Source: Archilochus colubris
Taxonomy: Eukaryota; Chordata; Aves; Apodiformes; Trochilidae
DNA length: 64,000 nucleotides
Direction: 5' to 3'
Assembly (NCBI GenBank): GCA_023079485.1
Contig: CM041083.1
Location: 111,997,554-112,061,553, forward strand
In this document: positions 38,240 to 51,169 of the stretch, piece by piece
Layout of the letters: each line of letters begins with the position of its first letter
How positions within the stretch are numbered: position 1 is the stretch's first letter
Notes under the pieces: model-generated
Told to the model about the DNA's origin: nothing
The model's input: the letters and a program-made list of their open reading frames with translations, nothing else
The model's database searches: none
Position numbers and translations under genes: made by a program

Positions 38240-39040
38240 TAGAAAACATAGGACACACCAAAGGAGACCCATGAAGATAAAGTAGAGACAGATCTGAAGG
38301 AATGCAAGAGGAGAGAGCATATGGAAGATATTGGTATGGACACAGCTGGAGAGACACCCTTTGTCAGAAGGAGTAACCCTCAGAGACTGCAGTCCACAGG
38401 CAGCCCACATCAGGGCAGGAACATCCTGGAGACTTTGGCAAGGGCTGATCCATGCTGGAGCAGTGATACTGCAAAGAGACTGTGACCTTGGGTGACTCAC
38501 ACTACAGTGAGGACACACAAGAGAGTCTGCAGCTGTGGGTGACTCATGATGGGGTAAGGACAACCCTGAGGAGCTGCATCTCATGGGCAATGCACTCTGT
38601 GGCAGGGACAGCCCCGATGTATGTGGGTTCACAAATCAGTCGTGCCAGAGCAAGGGCACTGCCAAAGGAACAGTGGCTCACGGAGGATCTCAGGACAGAG
38701 CAGAAAGAAGCAAGGAGAAGTAGAGGAAAAATGCAAGAAACAAGTACTAGCAGAAAGAAAGCATTACACACTGACCCAACTTCTTGTGCTGCCCGTTGCC
38801 TGTCCAAAGGAGTCAGTATGGACTTACTATAGCATACAGGGATAAAGGAAGTGGAATATAGGAGGAAGTGATGCTGGACTGAAGTTGACTCTGGGGAAGG
38901 GGAGGAAAAGTATTTCCCTAAGTGTTTAATTGTTTATCTTCCTCTCTTTTCTCAATGTCTGAATCCCTAATTTATGGTTTATGTTAAATGGCAATAAATT
39001 AAGTGAAATTCTTTAAGTGGAGACATTTTGAGTCTGACAA
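38240..39040 (+). mobile_element. Diverged ERV LTR related to the 51.2 kb LTR
   Basis: It has the same order of parts as the 51.2 kb LTR: a CCATGCTGGAGCAGTGATAC stretch, repeated GGTGACTCA units, a GAAGTTGACTCTGGGGAAGG stretch, an AATAAATTAAG signal and a closing GAGTCTGAC. The match is loose and the edges are uncertain. The 139- and 116-codon frames here are on opposite strands of this repeat and are not genes. Confidence 0.55.
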
Positions 39041-42000
39041 TACTTTTTGCTTTCTCACTATTCTAAACAACAGCTTTGCAGATGCAGACATGTAAGCAAA
39101 TCTGCCTTTTATTTCTTACATACTAAATCATTTTTTAAATTTGGCCCTGCTGCAGCAGAGGCCAGGCACAGCCTGCGAATCCAAATTGGCCACTGATGTC
39201 AAAAGGACATTCAAGAAAAAATTCACCAGTTCAGAGCATCAGCAAGAAACGCTGTTGTGTTGCAACTAGTTTTCCCAGCTGTGCTCAAAATGACAACACA
39301 CACTTATATTCCTGTTCCTGTACCTTCAAAGAATAAGGAAACCTACCAGCCCTAGGAATATCTGCACAACATAAGCACAGGCAGTGTAGGAGTGTTATTG
39401 GTGCCATCATGAGGCATCAACTTTGAACAGTTAGCATTTAGCCAAAAGCTAAGGACTTGGCCAACACACTTCAATTATCTAATTTGTAGGGCTACGTTTC
39501 ATATATGCTTTAGATTGATTTAATTAGTGTTAATTAACATATCTTTATGTATTATGAGAGGCAGCAGATACCCATAAAGATTTTTATATTGAGCCATATG
39601 GCAGCCTGCAATACACTAGCCAAAAAAAAAAGTATAATGAGACGCATAAAAAACTCTGCTGCACAACACTCCTTGGTAATTTTGAAAAATGAATGTCAGA
39701 GTTTGCACAATACAAGAGACACTGTGCTGTTCTTGCCTTACCCAGTCTGGCTATGGGAGCTGGATCAAGCACTAGTTAGGATTATGGAAGATGCAGAGTT
39801 GGTAATATCAAGGCTGATCTGAAGGGGGATAGTTCACATCAGTGAAATTTCCTTTTCTCCACAATTGAGAGACAATAGAAGCATCTCCTTTAAGGTTAGG
39901 AAGGATCCTAACCAGATTGAATATATGTCCTGAATTCTTGCTTAGGATCACTTATCTCTTTTTATCATTTGTTTTTTTGTGGAATCTCAAAGGTTTTGCA
40001 TCATTTGCTGTTAGCCAGTGGTTTAAGATGGTGGCCTTGAGATGCTGGCTGGTACTTTCAACCCTATCTTGCTAGATCAGGAACAAATGGAGCTTGGTGT
40101 GAAGGAGGTGACCAACCTCCATCTCCATGCATGACTTGTCCTGTGTTATAGGAGAGGGAGAAGCTTTTCCCACATCCATCTGTGGGAAAAGCTAAAGAGG
40201 TGGGGAACAGCAAACACATACTCCCAGGTAGCATGATAAATAAAACAAGGGGTTGGAGAACAAAAAAAGTCCTCTTACCTCTCACAGTAGATGTCCACCT
40301 AGTAATGCCAGGCACAGTCACCTCTGGACAGGAATCTTCTTCCATGAAGAAAAAAAAGAAAAATAGGCCTGTTTTTTTTAATGTAGTACCTTCCTCTCCT
40401 TTCATTGGTGTCACCCATGCAGGCAGAATTCAGGAGTCTTCAGTGGCTCAATTTGCCAAGAATGAGACCAGAAGAATGAAAAGAAAACAAACAAGAAAGC
40501 AAGCAAGTGGTTTCACAATAAATTTTCTTTTAATTTTTAATTAGAACAAAAGGTTCTAATTAACTGGCATCACTTCTCTAGAGATTCAAACTTCAAGTGG
40601 CTGCTGGAGAGATGAAGAAGCAAGATTTTTTTTTCCCCTCACATTTTGGCCACAAAAATATATCACCAAAGAAATGTAAAACTAGAAACCCCATGCTACT
40701 AAAAAGAAATGCCATCTCTTTCCTGCCACTTGCCCTTATTACTAAACATCTCTGCACTCCAAACTCTGTCATGAGCTCAAAATCAGGGCCCCGACCTTCG
40801 TGTTTTGGCATCGTGGGTGAGTGCCAGCACCACCAGAGTAAAGGCACCTCGCTGACTCCATTATTCTGGAGCTGAAGAGATTAATATGCCTTACAATACT
40901 GTCATGACTAATAAATTCTAGCAGAAAAGCTTTGCAGAGCTGGAGTATTTCTTCTTGGAGCCGAGGCCTTTTTGGTTTTTTTAATCTGTACCACACTGAC
41001 ACCTGGTGGGAACGGGCGCGAATCGACCTGCGTGAGGGGGCTCGGGCAGAAAAGGTGACATCAGGAAATGTGAGCAAGATAGGTGAGTAGAAAGAAAAAG
41101 TTATTCACGATTAGGGTTCTTTTTAGCAATTTAAAGACTCCCGAATGTAACTTCTTTAGGGAAACCCATGAAAGATTTTTAGCAGTTTTCTATTCGTACT
41201 TTTTGTGAGGAAATAGGCATAGCTAAATATTCAGTGCAAGCAGTTGACACAGGACATGTGGTTAGTACTCAAATATAAGTTTTATGATGGTTACCATTTC
41301 TTGTGATAAATCAATGCCAAAATGCAAACATTTTTCCACACAAAACCTGAAGCACCCATCATTCCAAAAATAAAGATTGGAAATAAGCATAAAAAAAGCC
41401 ACTCCTACCTTATTGGTTTGCTCAAATGTGTGAACAGATTTACATTTGTGTTTTTTCATATAGTATACAGAATATAACCACAATAATTCACATTTTAAAG
41501 CATTCTCTTCTGAAAGAGAAAGCATTCCAGTCACAAGACTATGCAGCGAGTGTGAGCTTTTTATCAGCTGCATCAGCTATCTCATTTACATATCTAGAAC
41601 AATATATTTCAGTTAGAATAATAAGTGGTCAAAAGGACCACTTATCTTGGAGAAGTCAAAATTACCAGAGAGAAGAGAGTTCTTTGCATTTACCAAGTAA
41701 ACTCCGATATAACAGAACGTAACTGAAGTCAAGATCAGAGATACAATACTCTCAACACAGAACATCATGGCAATCATTCTGCATTGAAAGCTCTTGTATT
41801 TAAGGTGTTTGACAATAGGATGCCCACTTCAGCATCACAGAACCTTCACCATCTTGGCTGAAGTGCCAAAAGCAGACCGTAACAAGTACATCAGGTCCCT
41901 CACTTGACTTGGTACCAATAATTCTCCAGTTTTGGTGGACCTCCAAGGACTCAATAGCCTCAAAAGTAAAATTAAAACTCTTCCATCTTCAAAAGCAAAG

Positions 42001-43984
42001 AATGTGTGTGACTAGTTCTTCCATACAGCTGCTACTGGGTCTGATACTCTTGATGGTCTGAAAGCATTATGAGTGAGACAACAGCTGCATTTTCAAGAGA
42101 CTCTGTATCAACATACTGCCACCCCATTGGAGTTAAACAAAATCTTCACAAATCACAACATGTAACAAAATACTAACTGGAAAATATTCCAGATGTGAAA
42201 TTTTGCCTCATACATGTCATTATCTTTATCAAAGGAAAAATACTGTTGTAAGTAGTTTCATTGCTTGAATGAGAGACTGGGGTGACTTGACACATCAGCA
42301 TGAAAGGAGCCTATGTTTCCTACACCATTTTTCACCAAGCATTTTTTAAAAATGCAAAGTCCTTTGCAACCTTCATCATTAGTCATTTCACTGACTACAA
42401 CAGTAAGTTGTTGCATACAATGATGTTTGCAGATCCGATTTACTAATACAAATTCCTGTAAACTATGCATCATACATGACTGGTAAACCCTTGAAATTTC
42501 ATCAGCATACTTGGCATGAGCATGGAGAGACTGTCAGGCTGAAGGTCTTTCTCTTGTACATCACAGTTACCTCTGCACAAGTTCAAGCCCAGTTCTCAGC
42601 AGCTTTCAGCTGCCCTAACTCCACAATTTATGATTGTCCTCTCAAAGCAGAACCTCCTGGCTTTAAATCTGTTGTGATTTATGAAAGTGGTTAATCATTT
42701 ATTAATTTATTTCCGTGGTCAAGAAAGATGTATAATTCGCAAAACAAAGTTCCTCAGTTTCCCAAGCTGTTTTCAAAAGAAGCTGATAAAATTGTTCAAG
42801 GATGAACCTAGAGACAAGGGTTAAGAAAGACCTAGTGACAGGTGACATGTCACAGAAGAGAGTTCATAAAGCCAACCAAGCACATGCTCTGTTTAGTCAT
42901 GAACCATCCCTCACCACTGTGTCCAGACAGCTGCATTGCCCCCAGGACTCTTCTCTCATAGTTTCAGCTTTACAGCAGCTGAAGCAACTCAAAGTCCACC
43001 CATATTTTTCTCTCTGTAACAGTTACTGCTGTCCAATTATTGCTTGGGTAACCTGCCTAGAATTTTCTCTTTTCTCTCACTTTTCTACATACATGAGAAC
43101 ATAGCTAACCATGTACTTTAAATACACTAAGCACATTTAGCTTCAACCTAGCCATTGCAGACTAGCCTCTCAAAAAGGAAGTTCTTTATTAATTTGCCTA
43201 TTTTGTTCTTAAACAGCAAAAAACACAATCAAATGTTTCCCTGGGTGTACGTAGACATAACATGCTGCCAAACTTTTAGATAACCAGAAGTCCTTTTCTG
43301 TTAGGAAAGCTTACAGTTTAAGCCAGCACATGCAAAATGAAATATTATCTATAATTATTTTGGCATATTACTGTGGAAATTGTTGGGACGTAAAAAGACT
43401 AGAGTCTAAGAGATGCTCTATCCTCTTTAATTGGACTTACAAGAGCTCAGTAGTTTGCAGAGAAGAGATTCAAGATATTTCTATACAGTCTTTCAAGAAA
43501 TTGCTCAGACTAGTTTTAAATGACTTAAACAATTCTGCTACATCCCTTGAAGTCTTGCAATAAAAAGCTTCCCTGTTATCTGTCCTAAACCTTCCTCTTC
43601 ATTTCATACCATTATATCTAATTATACAGTAATTCTTTTCCTAGCCTGATATTTATGTTGTTTAAAAACATGCTACAAGTGTTTTTAGACAAGACAGATA
43701 GCATAATACAAAGTAATGTTTCTCTGATAAGAGGAGAAAAAACGTAGCATAAAATTTCAGTTCCCATGACTTTAGAGATACGAGATAAAGTCCATGAGAG
43801 AAAAAGCAAGGCTGAATAAAGAAACTGTGCAAGGCAGAGATGAGATGCAGCTGAGACTCCAGCTATTATGCTCTTTGGAATTCTGCTCTGCAGCCCAAAT
43901 AGAAAACAGATACTAATCTCATGCCTTATGCCCTCTGTTTTTTTCCCTGGGGACACCTTTTTCAGCACTTAGAAACAGAGAAAG
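39041..43984. other. Gene-free, mostly unique DNA
   Basis: The stretch contains a small CpG-rich pocket at 40.99-41.06 kb. The region 43.38-43.62 kb faintly resembles an old CR1/L2 in reverse. No exon is supported. Confidence 0.5.
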
Positions 43985-44195
43985 ATTTGGATTAGATGGA
44001 ACTTCTGGTCCACCACACTTCAGGTCACGGCCAGCTTCACAGAGAGATCAGGTTGCTCCAGGTCCCATCCAAGAGAGTTTTGAAAATGTGTGAGGATGGA
44101 GATATCACAACTCTCTCCAGGCACCTGTTCCAGTACTGAACCACTCTTTTGCATGGAATATTCCTTCCCAATTCCAGTATTTCCTTCTTTGCCAA
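43985..44195 (-). mobile_element. Old CR1 LINE fragment, inverted
   Basis: The TGCTCCAGGTCCCATCCAAG stretch and CAGGCACCTGTTCCAGTACT resemble the CR1 section that normally precedes the intact 3' end in reverse. The piece is diverged, and it ends a short way before the LTR that begins near 44386. Confidence 0.65.
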
Positions 44196-44385
44196 AGAAT
44201 CATGAGATGAGTGATATGTCTAGATATAATTTATTAATCAAACAACTTTATTAATCAAACACCATGCTCTAAGTATGACATTTGCAGCCCAAACTACCCA
44301 GCTTGGCCAGTGGCCAGCTTCAAGTTACTTTCTGTTCCCCCCAGTTTCTCCATGGTGATCTGGTGCAACTTGGGAATTTCCATGT

Positions 44386-45189
44386 TGCCCTGGTTTGGGC
44401 CAGGATAGAGCTAATTTTCTGTCTTGCACTTCTTACATTCAGCTTAGCTGCACTTGTTGAAATTAAAAGCAAGTTTCTCAGTCAGTAGCAGCTTCTAGGA
44501 CTGATAACACTCCATATGTTTATAGTTACAGCCAGAGACTGGTATGCAGAACCAAGGCCACTGCTCGGTTCTAAGGAACATCTTATGCTCTGGGAAGGGA
44601 GCAAAGAGGTCACACCTGCAACCCTCCCTTAGGGAGGAACAGACAAGACAGGTGACCAAAATTGACCAAACAGAGTATTCCATCCCATCTGCATTATACT
44701 CAGTATAAGTTTGAGGGATCACAAGGGTCAAAACCCTTCTCCTTCCTTCAGCCTTCCTCTTGACTCTTCCCCTCACCCTTCTTCACTTGTCCCTGTTTGC
44801 TTTGGCATCCTGGGAGGATTCTGTCCGTCTGTCTCCCTGTGGTCCTGATCCTTGCCAGCCCATATCTGTGTGTTCCTGCCTCCAGCTCCCAACTGCTGCT
44901 GACTCCAGGAGTCCAGCCTGGACTTTCCCAGGGCTGCCCTGCAGCCTCGGTGGTGACGTGAGAGTTACTGGAGGAGAGGAATGTGGTATCATTTTTCTGT
45001 ATGTTTGTATATATTTATATATTTAACAGTTTTTCCTTTCTATCATTACTGTTTCGTTAAAGCTGTGTAGTTTAGTTTCCAACCCATAAGTCTCTCTCCC
45101 TTACTCTCTGTCCTTTCTTTATCAGGGAGGAGATTTATAGAGAGCATCTGTTATTCAGTTAATTGCCAGCCCAATGTTAAAACTTGACA
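44386..45189 (+). mobile_element. Solo LTR, second copy of the 26.7 kb family
   Basis: It shares the block order of the 26.7 kb LTR and adds about 150 bases in the middle, so it is either less deleted or a sister subfamily. It begins TGCCCTGGTTTGGGCC and ends AAAACTTGACA. The five bases before (CATGT) and after (CATAT) differ at one position and may be the worn target-site duplication expected for ERVL-like insertion. No gag, pol or env remnant adjoins. Confidence 0.85.
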
Positions 45190-47353
45190 CATATATAAAC
45201 CAAAAATCAGGAACTAATTCTCCCCAGCCTTCTTTTGGAGACCCTCAACAGTCCACACATGGCAATTTACTCAAACTCTCCCTGATCCCAGGGTCATTCA
45301 CCCAGCCAAGCAGTTTCAAGATAGATTTTATGCAGTGAGGACAAGAAAAGAGCTTTGTGTCCCATGAAGGAAGGCAGCCTTTATAATGCCGTAATTCCCT
45401 TTCACAGTTGTCTGCAGTTCCAAGCAGCCCCCCAGATTATAAACCCCAGCTGACACAAATATATTAAGAAAAACAGAAACTTAAAATACTTTGCCATCCT
45501 AAATGTTCACTGCACATATCACCAGAATATTAAATAGTAAGCAGAGAGACAGCACTGACACTGGGCCTAAGGCTGGCACCGCCAAACGATGTTTAAGAAT
45601 GTCTTTGAATTCTGAGGTACTCTTATGATCTTTTCTGTTCATGTACCCTTGCTCTGAAGTTCATAAACATTTCAGTGAATAGCTTTTTGATTCATGTGAA
45701 TACTTGAAAAATACTTATTCTCTGCAAAATGCCTGCACATAATTGAGTTTTTCAGTGCAGCAGCACAAATATTTACTATTCAGTATTCTACTGCCTAAAA
45801 ATCTATCCTTCAGTCCAGGAACAACTAATGTAGTCACACAATCAGCCATATATCTGAGGGGGCAAATAGTAAAACCTAATAGTTTGCAAATGTAAATTGA
45901 AAATTGTTCATTTATATGATGCACTGAACAGATTTGCCAAATCTAGATACAGTTTATAAACACCTCATGAACAGCAAGAAGTATTTTCACAGTAATCAGT
46001 ATTTTCACTTTTTGGACCATTATTCCTTATTACCTTTTGCTTAAAGGTATGAAAACTACCAGATACACAAATGCAATTTTTTTAATGTGCATTGATGACA
46101 ATGAGTAATGAGAGTCTGCTGCATTTCTCTCTCACCTGCAGATTAGACAGTTTCATACAAATCATCACAGCACTGCCTTGGAGCAAATACCCCAACACAC
46201 AAACTGCCTCACACAAGAATTCCTGGTCATTTATTTAGTTGGGGACATTTTAATTATTACAGAGATGGAGGTGTTTTGAAATCTTCACACAATAGTCTTA
46301 TATAGAAAGAGAAGAGTTGTGACAAAAGGTCCAGCCTTTTTGATGGTTACTAAGCTTCAGACATTCCTGAGGGAAAATTGAACATAGTCAGGTAACATAT
46401 CTGACTGTTGGTATAGTTCTCTGACTGAAAGCTGAACTCTGCATGTTAAACTTGTGCCCTGGAACATTAGCTATAGTCCCTGCTGTATTTTTAGCACGGA
46501 CACAAACCTTACCTTTTGATGTTCTGGATGGGCAGAAATAGCACAAGGCAACACGAGAGTTTACGCAAGGCTCGTTTCTATCAGGAAAAGCTAACACAAT
46601 GGCCTTTTGTTGGCATGCCTCCTCATTCCTACTGAAGCAGGGTCCATTGAGATGATGCTGGCACGTGGAACACAAAAGGGAGCAGCACGACTTGTAGATC
46701 CAGTCTTTCTCTCCTTTACACAGAGACAAGGGGCCCAGGGGCACAGCAGGCAACTAAGCTTCCCTGAAACCACTCCAACTTCACACCAGGTATTGAGCAG
46801 ATGTTTGCCAGGCTCTGAGCTCAGAAGGTGCATGGTCTGGTGCAGCTTCCCCTGAGGTCCTCAGTTCCTGTGATATGAGGAAATGAGTCTTTCATCTCTG
46901 TTGCCTGCAGCAGGTCACTGTTACACAATGCACTTGTGGTTTGACTTGTTTGTTATGAATTCACCACCTTTCATTCTTGTAAGGAAACTTCATGCTCTTT
47001 GAAGTGGGAAATTGTTTTGTTTTGTTTTGTTTAAGAAAAAAAAGAAAGACTGTTTCATATGTTTCATGATTTACTAATCTAAACTCTTTACCAACTTATA
47101 CAAGAACTATGTTTAAGGTTTCCATTATGCAGAAGCATGTCTTCATTCTACAGTTCTGGGTCCACCTTCATCAAATTCTTCTGATCTCTCTGGTAATTTA
47201 ATTATCTCATTTCAAAGGACAGAAGACTATCCAGATGAATCCTTGTATGGCTCATTACCTATATCAGTTGAAATTAAACAAGGGAGGATGTCAGTCTCAC
47301 ATCGTTCTGTTGCCCTTGTCCTGGTGGGAACACAACTACCCTAAACATAACAA
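45190..47353. other. Gene-free unique DNA
   Basis: It holds a short (TTTTG)n tract near 47012-47032 and otherwise unique sequence with chance frames. Confidence 0.55.
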
Positions 47354-47610
47354 ATCACTGAATGTTAGGGGTTGGAAGGGACCTCAAGAGATCATCAAGT
47401 CCACCCACCCTGCCAGAGGAGGGTCACCTAAGGTAAGTCACACAGGAACATGTCCAGGCATGTTTTGAATGTCTCCAGAGAAGACTCCACAACATCACTG
47501 GGCAGATTGTTTAAGTGCTCTGTCATCTCAGAGTTTTTTCTTATCTTTACAAAGAAACATATCTTCCTGTACTTCGATTTGCACCCATTACCCCTTGTCC
47601 TATTGTGGCC
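47354..47610 (-). mobile_element. CR1 LINE 3' fragment, inverted
   Basis: The GGGGTTGGAAGGGACCTCAA stretch followed by GAGATCATCAAGTCCACCC, and later CATTACCCCTTGTCCTATTG, are CR1 3' landmarks in reverse. Frames at 47428-47796 and 47450-47704 overlap it and are not genes. Confidence 0.85.
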
Positions 47611-48179
47611 TGAGTTTGAGGATAGTGTTTTTTTGCAGTCCCCTCCGAAGAACTCTGAGGACTGTACCGCATTGCAGCTTAACAAATTCTCATGTAACAG
47701 CTGAACCATGGTCAGCGTATCAGCATTACTGTGTGCTCTGAAACCATATAAAACCTTAAGGAAAGCATTTAACACTGATGCACATTCTTTTTGCATTAGT
47801 TGTGGTTGCAGAGTGTGGCTGTTTCATGAAAATGAAGGTCACCTGAGACATTTTAAACAGACATTTTTCAGACAGAACAAACTGCACCTCAACTTAGATG
47901 CAGTTTTGAGTACCACAAGCAGGGTCAATCTGCTGCAACACAAAGCTATTATTTTAATCAGCATCAGCAGTTTACATTTACAGCTCTCTGAGAATGGTCC
48001 AACAGGATATGCACAGAGAGTATGTGCTTCAGTGCAGGCACAGAGATGGGTAATGCAAAAAGGGGCAGTATATTCAAGGCATTTATTTTTTCTTTAGTCT
48101 TAAAAGTTAATCGCTTTGTGCTTAGCACAGAGCTTGGTAAAGAGAGCAGCCAACAGTGGGAGAGCAACTGGTTGCGGAT
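47611..48179. other. Gene-free DNA between CR1 pieces
   Basis: The 129-codon plus frame at 47708-48097 has no recognisable domain and is flanked by CR1 on both sides. It is probably chance. Confidence 0.5.
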
Positions 48180-49139
48180 TATACAGAAAAGCTAACCCAG
48201 ATCTGAAAAATTTACCAGAGTGCTGAAAGTGCTGGCTGATGTGTTAGCAAGGCCCCTGTCTACCATCTACACAAAATCAAGACAACCATGCAAGTTGACC
48301 TGATTACCAGGAAAAGGGTATTAGACAAGCTGACATGCTGAATGGTAGAGGTTGAATCCAAAGAAACCCTGTAGAACATGAGGACTGGGCCAACAGAAAC
48401 CTCATTGCATTCCACAAGGAGAAGCACAAACTTTTGTAGCTGAGAGAAGACAGCTCCAGGCATCATGACAGATTAGGAAGCATCTGAAAAGGACTCAGAA
48501 GGATTTGAGGCGGTGGTGGACACAAGGCTGAGTAAGAGCCAACACCATCCTTGCCCTGTGCATACAGCAAACTCTACACCAGGACACATTTGGAAGGCCA
48601 TGGATAACACATCCAAGGAAGTCCCTTTCACCTCCTGGTCAGCACTGTTGAGACCATATCTGGAATAGACCATGGCCAGCTGTGGAAACCTGAAGATGAG
48701 AGACTGGCATAGGTCAGGTTCCATGAACACAGGGCCTGTGATGAGAAGCAGAGAGGAACACAACTTTAATATTGCAGACAAGGGGCTAAGGGGAGGTACC
48801 ACAGCAGCTTACAACAACTTGACAGACAAAGATGACACAGCCAAACCTTTCTCTGCAGTGCCAAGCAGTAATACAGGGGGCAACACCCACATGTTACATT
48901 TTATGAGGTTTAGGTTGGACATTAGGAAATATTTCCCCCACAGGAAAGTGTGGCACATCCCTAAATCACATTGCCCAGAGAGAGGTTGGATTCTCCATCT
49001 TCAGAAGTTTACAGGAGTTGGCTGGGCAGAACCACAGTTGACCTATTGTTACAAATATTGTGACTGCAAGAGAAAGCCTGGTCTCTGTAAGGTGCAGAAG
49101 TTTTTTCCAGCCAGATTTTTCCATCATTCTATGATGCAG
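48180..49139 (+). mobile_element. Long, old CR1 LINE fragment
   Basis: The CTGGCTGATGTGTTAGCAAG stretch and GGCCCCTGTCTACCATCTAC correspond to the CR1 reverse-transcriptase region. Further on come GGTTTAGGTTGGACATTAGG and a closing ATTCTATGATG tail. The copy is about 960 bases and heavily mutated. The 157-codon plus frame at 48672-49145 is a by-product. Confidence 0.82.
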
Positions 49140-50259
49140 AAGTGACTGTGTCTCTATGTATGTAGAGACATTCATTTGGGTATCTTTCAGGGAAGCAAAA
49201 TGCCAAGGGAGAGGAGAGAAGACACAAGAACTCATCAGTCTTCAAGTTTAAATGCTTTGGACTGAAATGCCTAAAATCCACATACAGATTCCATGGTTTT
49301 TTTTTTAAATGTCTGTGCAAGAGGATGAGAAAAATAAGAATCCACTGCTGACACGACAGAATGCCACACTGTGACTTTTGCCCAGAGAGGTGTGCAGGCA
49401 CCTCCAAACAAAAATTAGCTTACTATTGCAGCTGGGTGGGAAACATGTGCAAATCTCTTTCCTCCCACCCCTTAGTCCCAAACTAGTCTAATTAGACTAC
49501 CTGACAATTCCTATAATTTATTGCTAATACAGCCCAGCTGTGAGTGTGCATGAACAGTCTTTCAGGGCAAGGAAGAAATTACACTTCAGAGAGGTTTTTC
49601 TCCTGGAGAATAATTCCTTCCAGAGCTACTTTGGGAGTGCAAACAATACAATACCCTGCAGTGCAGGAGACAGAAAAAGGACAGCATGTTGAGTCCAGCC
49701 TGCAGACCAGTTTCATTAGTCTGCATCCATCTCAGTTTCATCTTCCAGGGGGCCACAGGACAGACATTTCTCAATTCAACAAGTATGTCTGGTTCAGCAT
49801 AGCAGCACCCATGCATGCTGGTTGAAGCTCAGAAGCACTATAGATGACTATAGATGACAGCTCTGCAACTTGACATTCATACTAAAGAATTTCCCCATAT
49901 GGGCTGAATGACTTCTGCATCTAAGGTGGTCTCCTGAGGTGTCAAGGAAACAGCAGAAACCTGGCTATCAGAGCCCCTAAATTAGGTGCACTGTTTTAAT
50001 AACATACTGTAAGTCACCACGGGCTGGTCTCACCTTCCAGGCTAATGAGCATCATAATACCTAGGTGAGAAATGTCCTTATTATTTAACTTCCCTATCTG
50101 TTCCTTCCTCCCCTCATAAATCAAAGCAAGCCCAGGGCATCTCTGTACAATGAAGACCATAATCCCTCAGATTTCTCTTACCTAAAGCATCTCCTTTCCC
50201 CTTCTGAGCAGCACTACCACCCTACCCCCTCATTCTATGCCAGTTCCTACAAACCAGTG
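49140..50259. other. Gene-free unique DNA before the LTR cluster
   Basis: Short overlapping frames only. No repeat family or splice pattern is recognised. Confidence 0.55.
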
Positions 50260-50794
50260 TCATATTTTGAGTACAAGGAACTAAGCAAGAAGGGTCTCCA
50301 GACACTGAGAGGGGCAGAACACAGAGGGGTCTATTCCCTCCCACTTCCTGCCCATACTCTATTAAGATCAGGCAGACTTGAAACCCCACTCTTTCACCTG
50401 GTCCTGGTTACACTGCTGTTTCCCTGCACTCCTTTACCCCCAACTCCCCACCTGCTCTTCGGAATCCACATCCATTGGGTGCTGGGAAGAGCTGTGGACA
50501 CCCCTCCTCTACTGAGTCAGACCCATCACAAGGGGCCCTCGGGCATCTATCCCCACGAGCATCGAGATCAGGTTGTGCATACACATATATATTTATATAT
50601 ATTTGTATATTTGTTCCTTATCCCATGTGTTACTACCTTTCCCCTGTCCTAGTAAACCTGTTTCAGTTTCAATTTTAATTTCTAACTCACCCTTATTCCC
50701 CTTTTATCTTTCCTTGGGTGAGTGGAGGGGGGGGTGTAATGGAGAAAATTATATCCTCTGGTTTTTGGTCCACCTAAAATGCTAAGCCATGACA
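50260..50794 (+). mobile_element. Partial ERV LTR with possible primer-binding-site relic
   Basis: The segment has the same general plan as the two solo LTRs: a TGAGTACAAGG box region, an AT-rich TATATATTT stretch, a pyrimidine-rich CCCTTTTATCTTTCCTTGGG end and a terminal AAGCCATGACA. Just after it, GCTGCCCTATGTGGGATAC resembles a retroviral primer-binding site. Its 5' part is missing. The frames at 50257-50785 are chance frames within it. Confidence 0.6.
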
Positions 50795-51169
50795 GAATAA
50801 TTGCTGCCCTATGTGGGATACAACAAGGAGGGAACGGGCAAAACATGAGACTGAATGATGCTGGAATGATTTATGGGGAATTCTGGTTGTTGTGGTGATG
50901 GGTTGAGAGGTGAATTGTTTGCAAATTACCCATTCTCCTTTGGTATAGCAGCATTACTTTGTGTATGTGCGTGTGTGTGTGGGGGGGTGATTTTAAAAAT
51001 AATTCTTGAATATGTGATTGGCAGAGGTGAGGGGTGGAACGTTCTGGGTTGGTAGCAGGGCAGGGGTCTGCTCCCCCAGGGGTAACTCATGTAAGAAGTT
51101 TCTGCATCCCTCTCCCTGCTCCAAGATGCCTGGCCCCATCTTAGGCCAGCAGTGAACAAAAAGGTGGCC
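50795..51169. other. Spacer between two LTR segments
   Basis: It starts with the primer-binding-site-like phrase, then shows a GTGTGTGTG-G7 tract near 50960-50987. It may be leftover ERV leader sequence. No gag frame is visible. Confidence 0.45.

Noticed and set aside
38213..38832. 139-codon minus and 116-codon plus frames
   Set aside because: Both lie in a diverged LTR and contain no retroviral protein domain.
48672..49145. 157-codon plus frame
   Set aside because: It is part of an old CR1 copy with no intact reverse-transcriptase motif.
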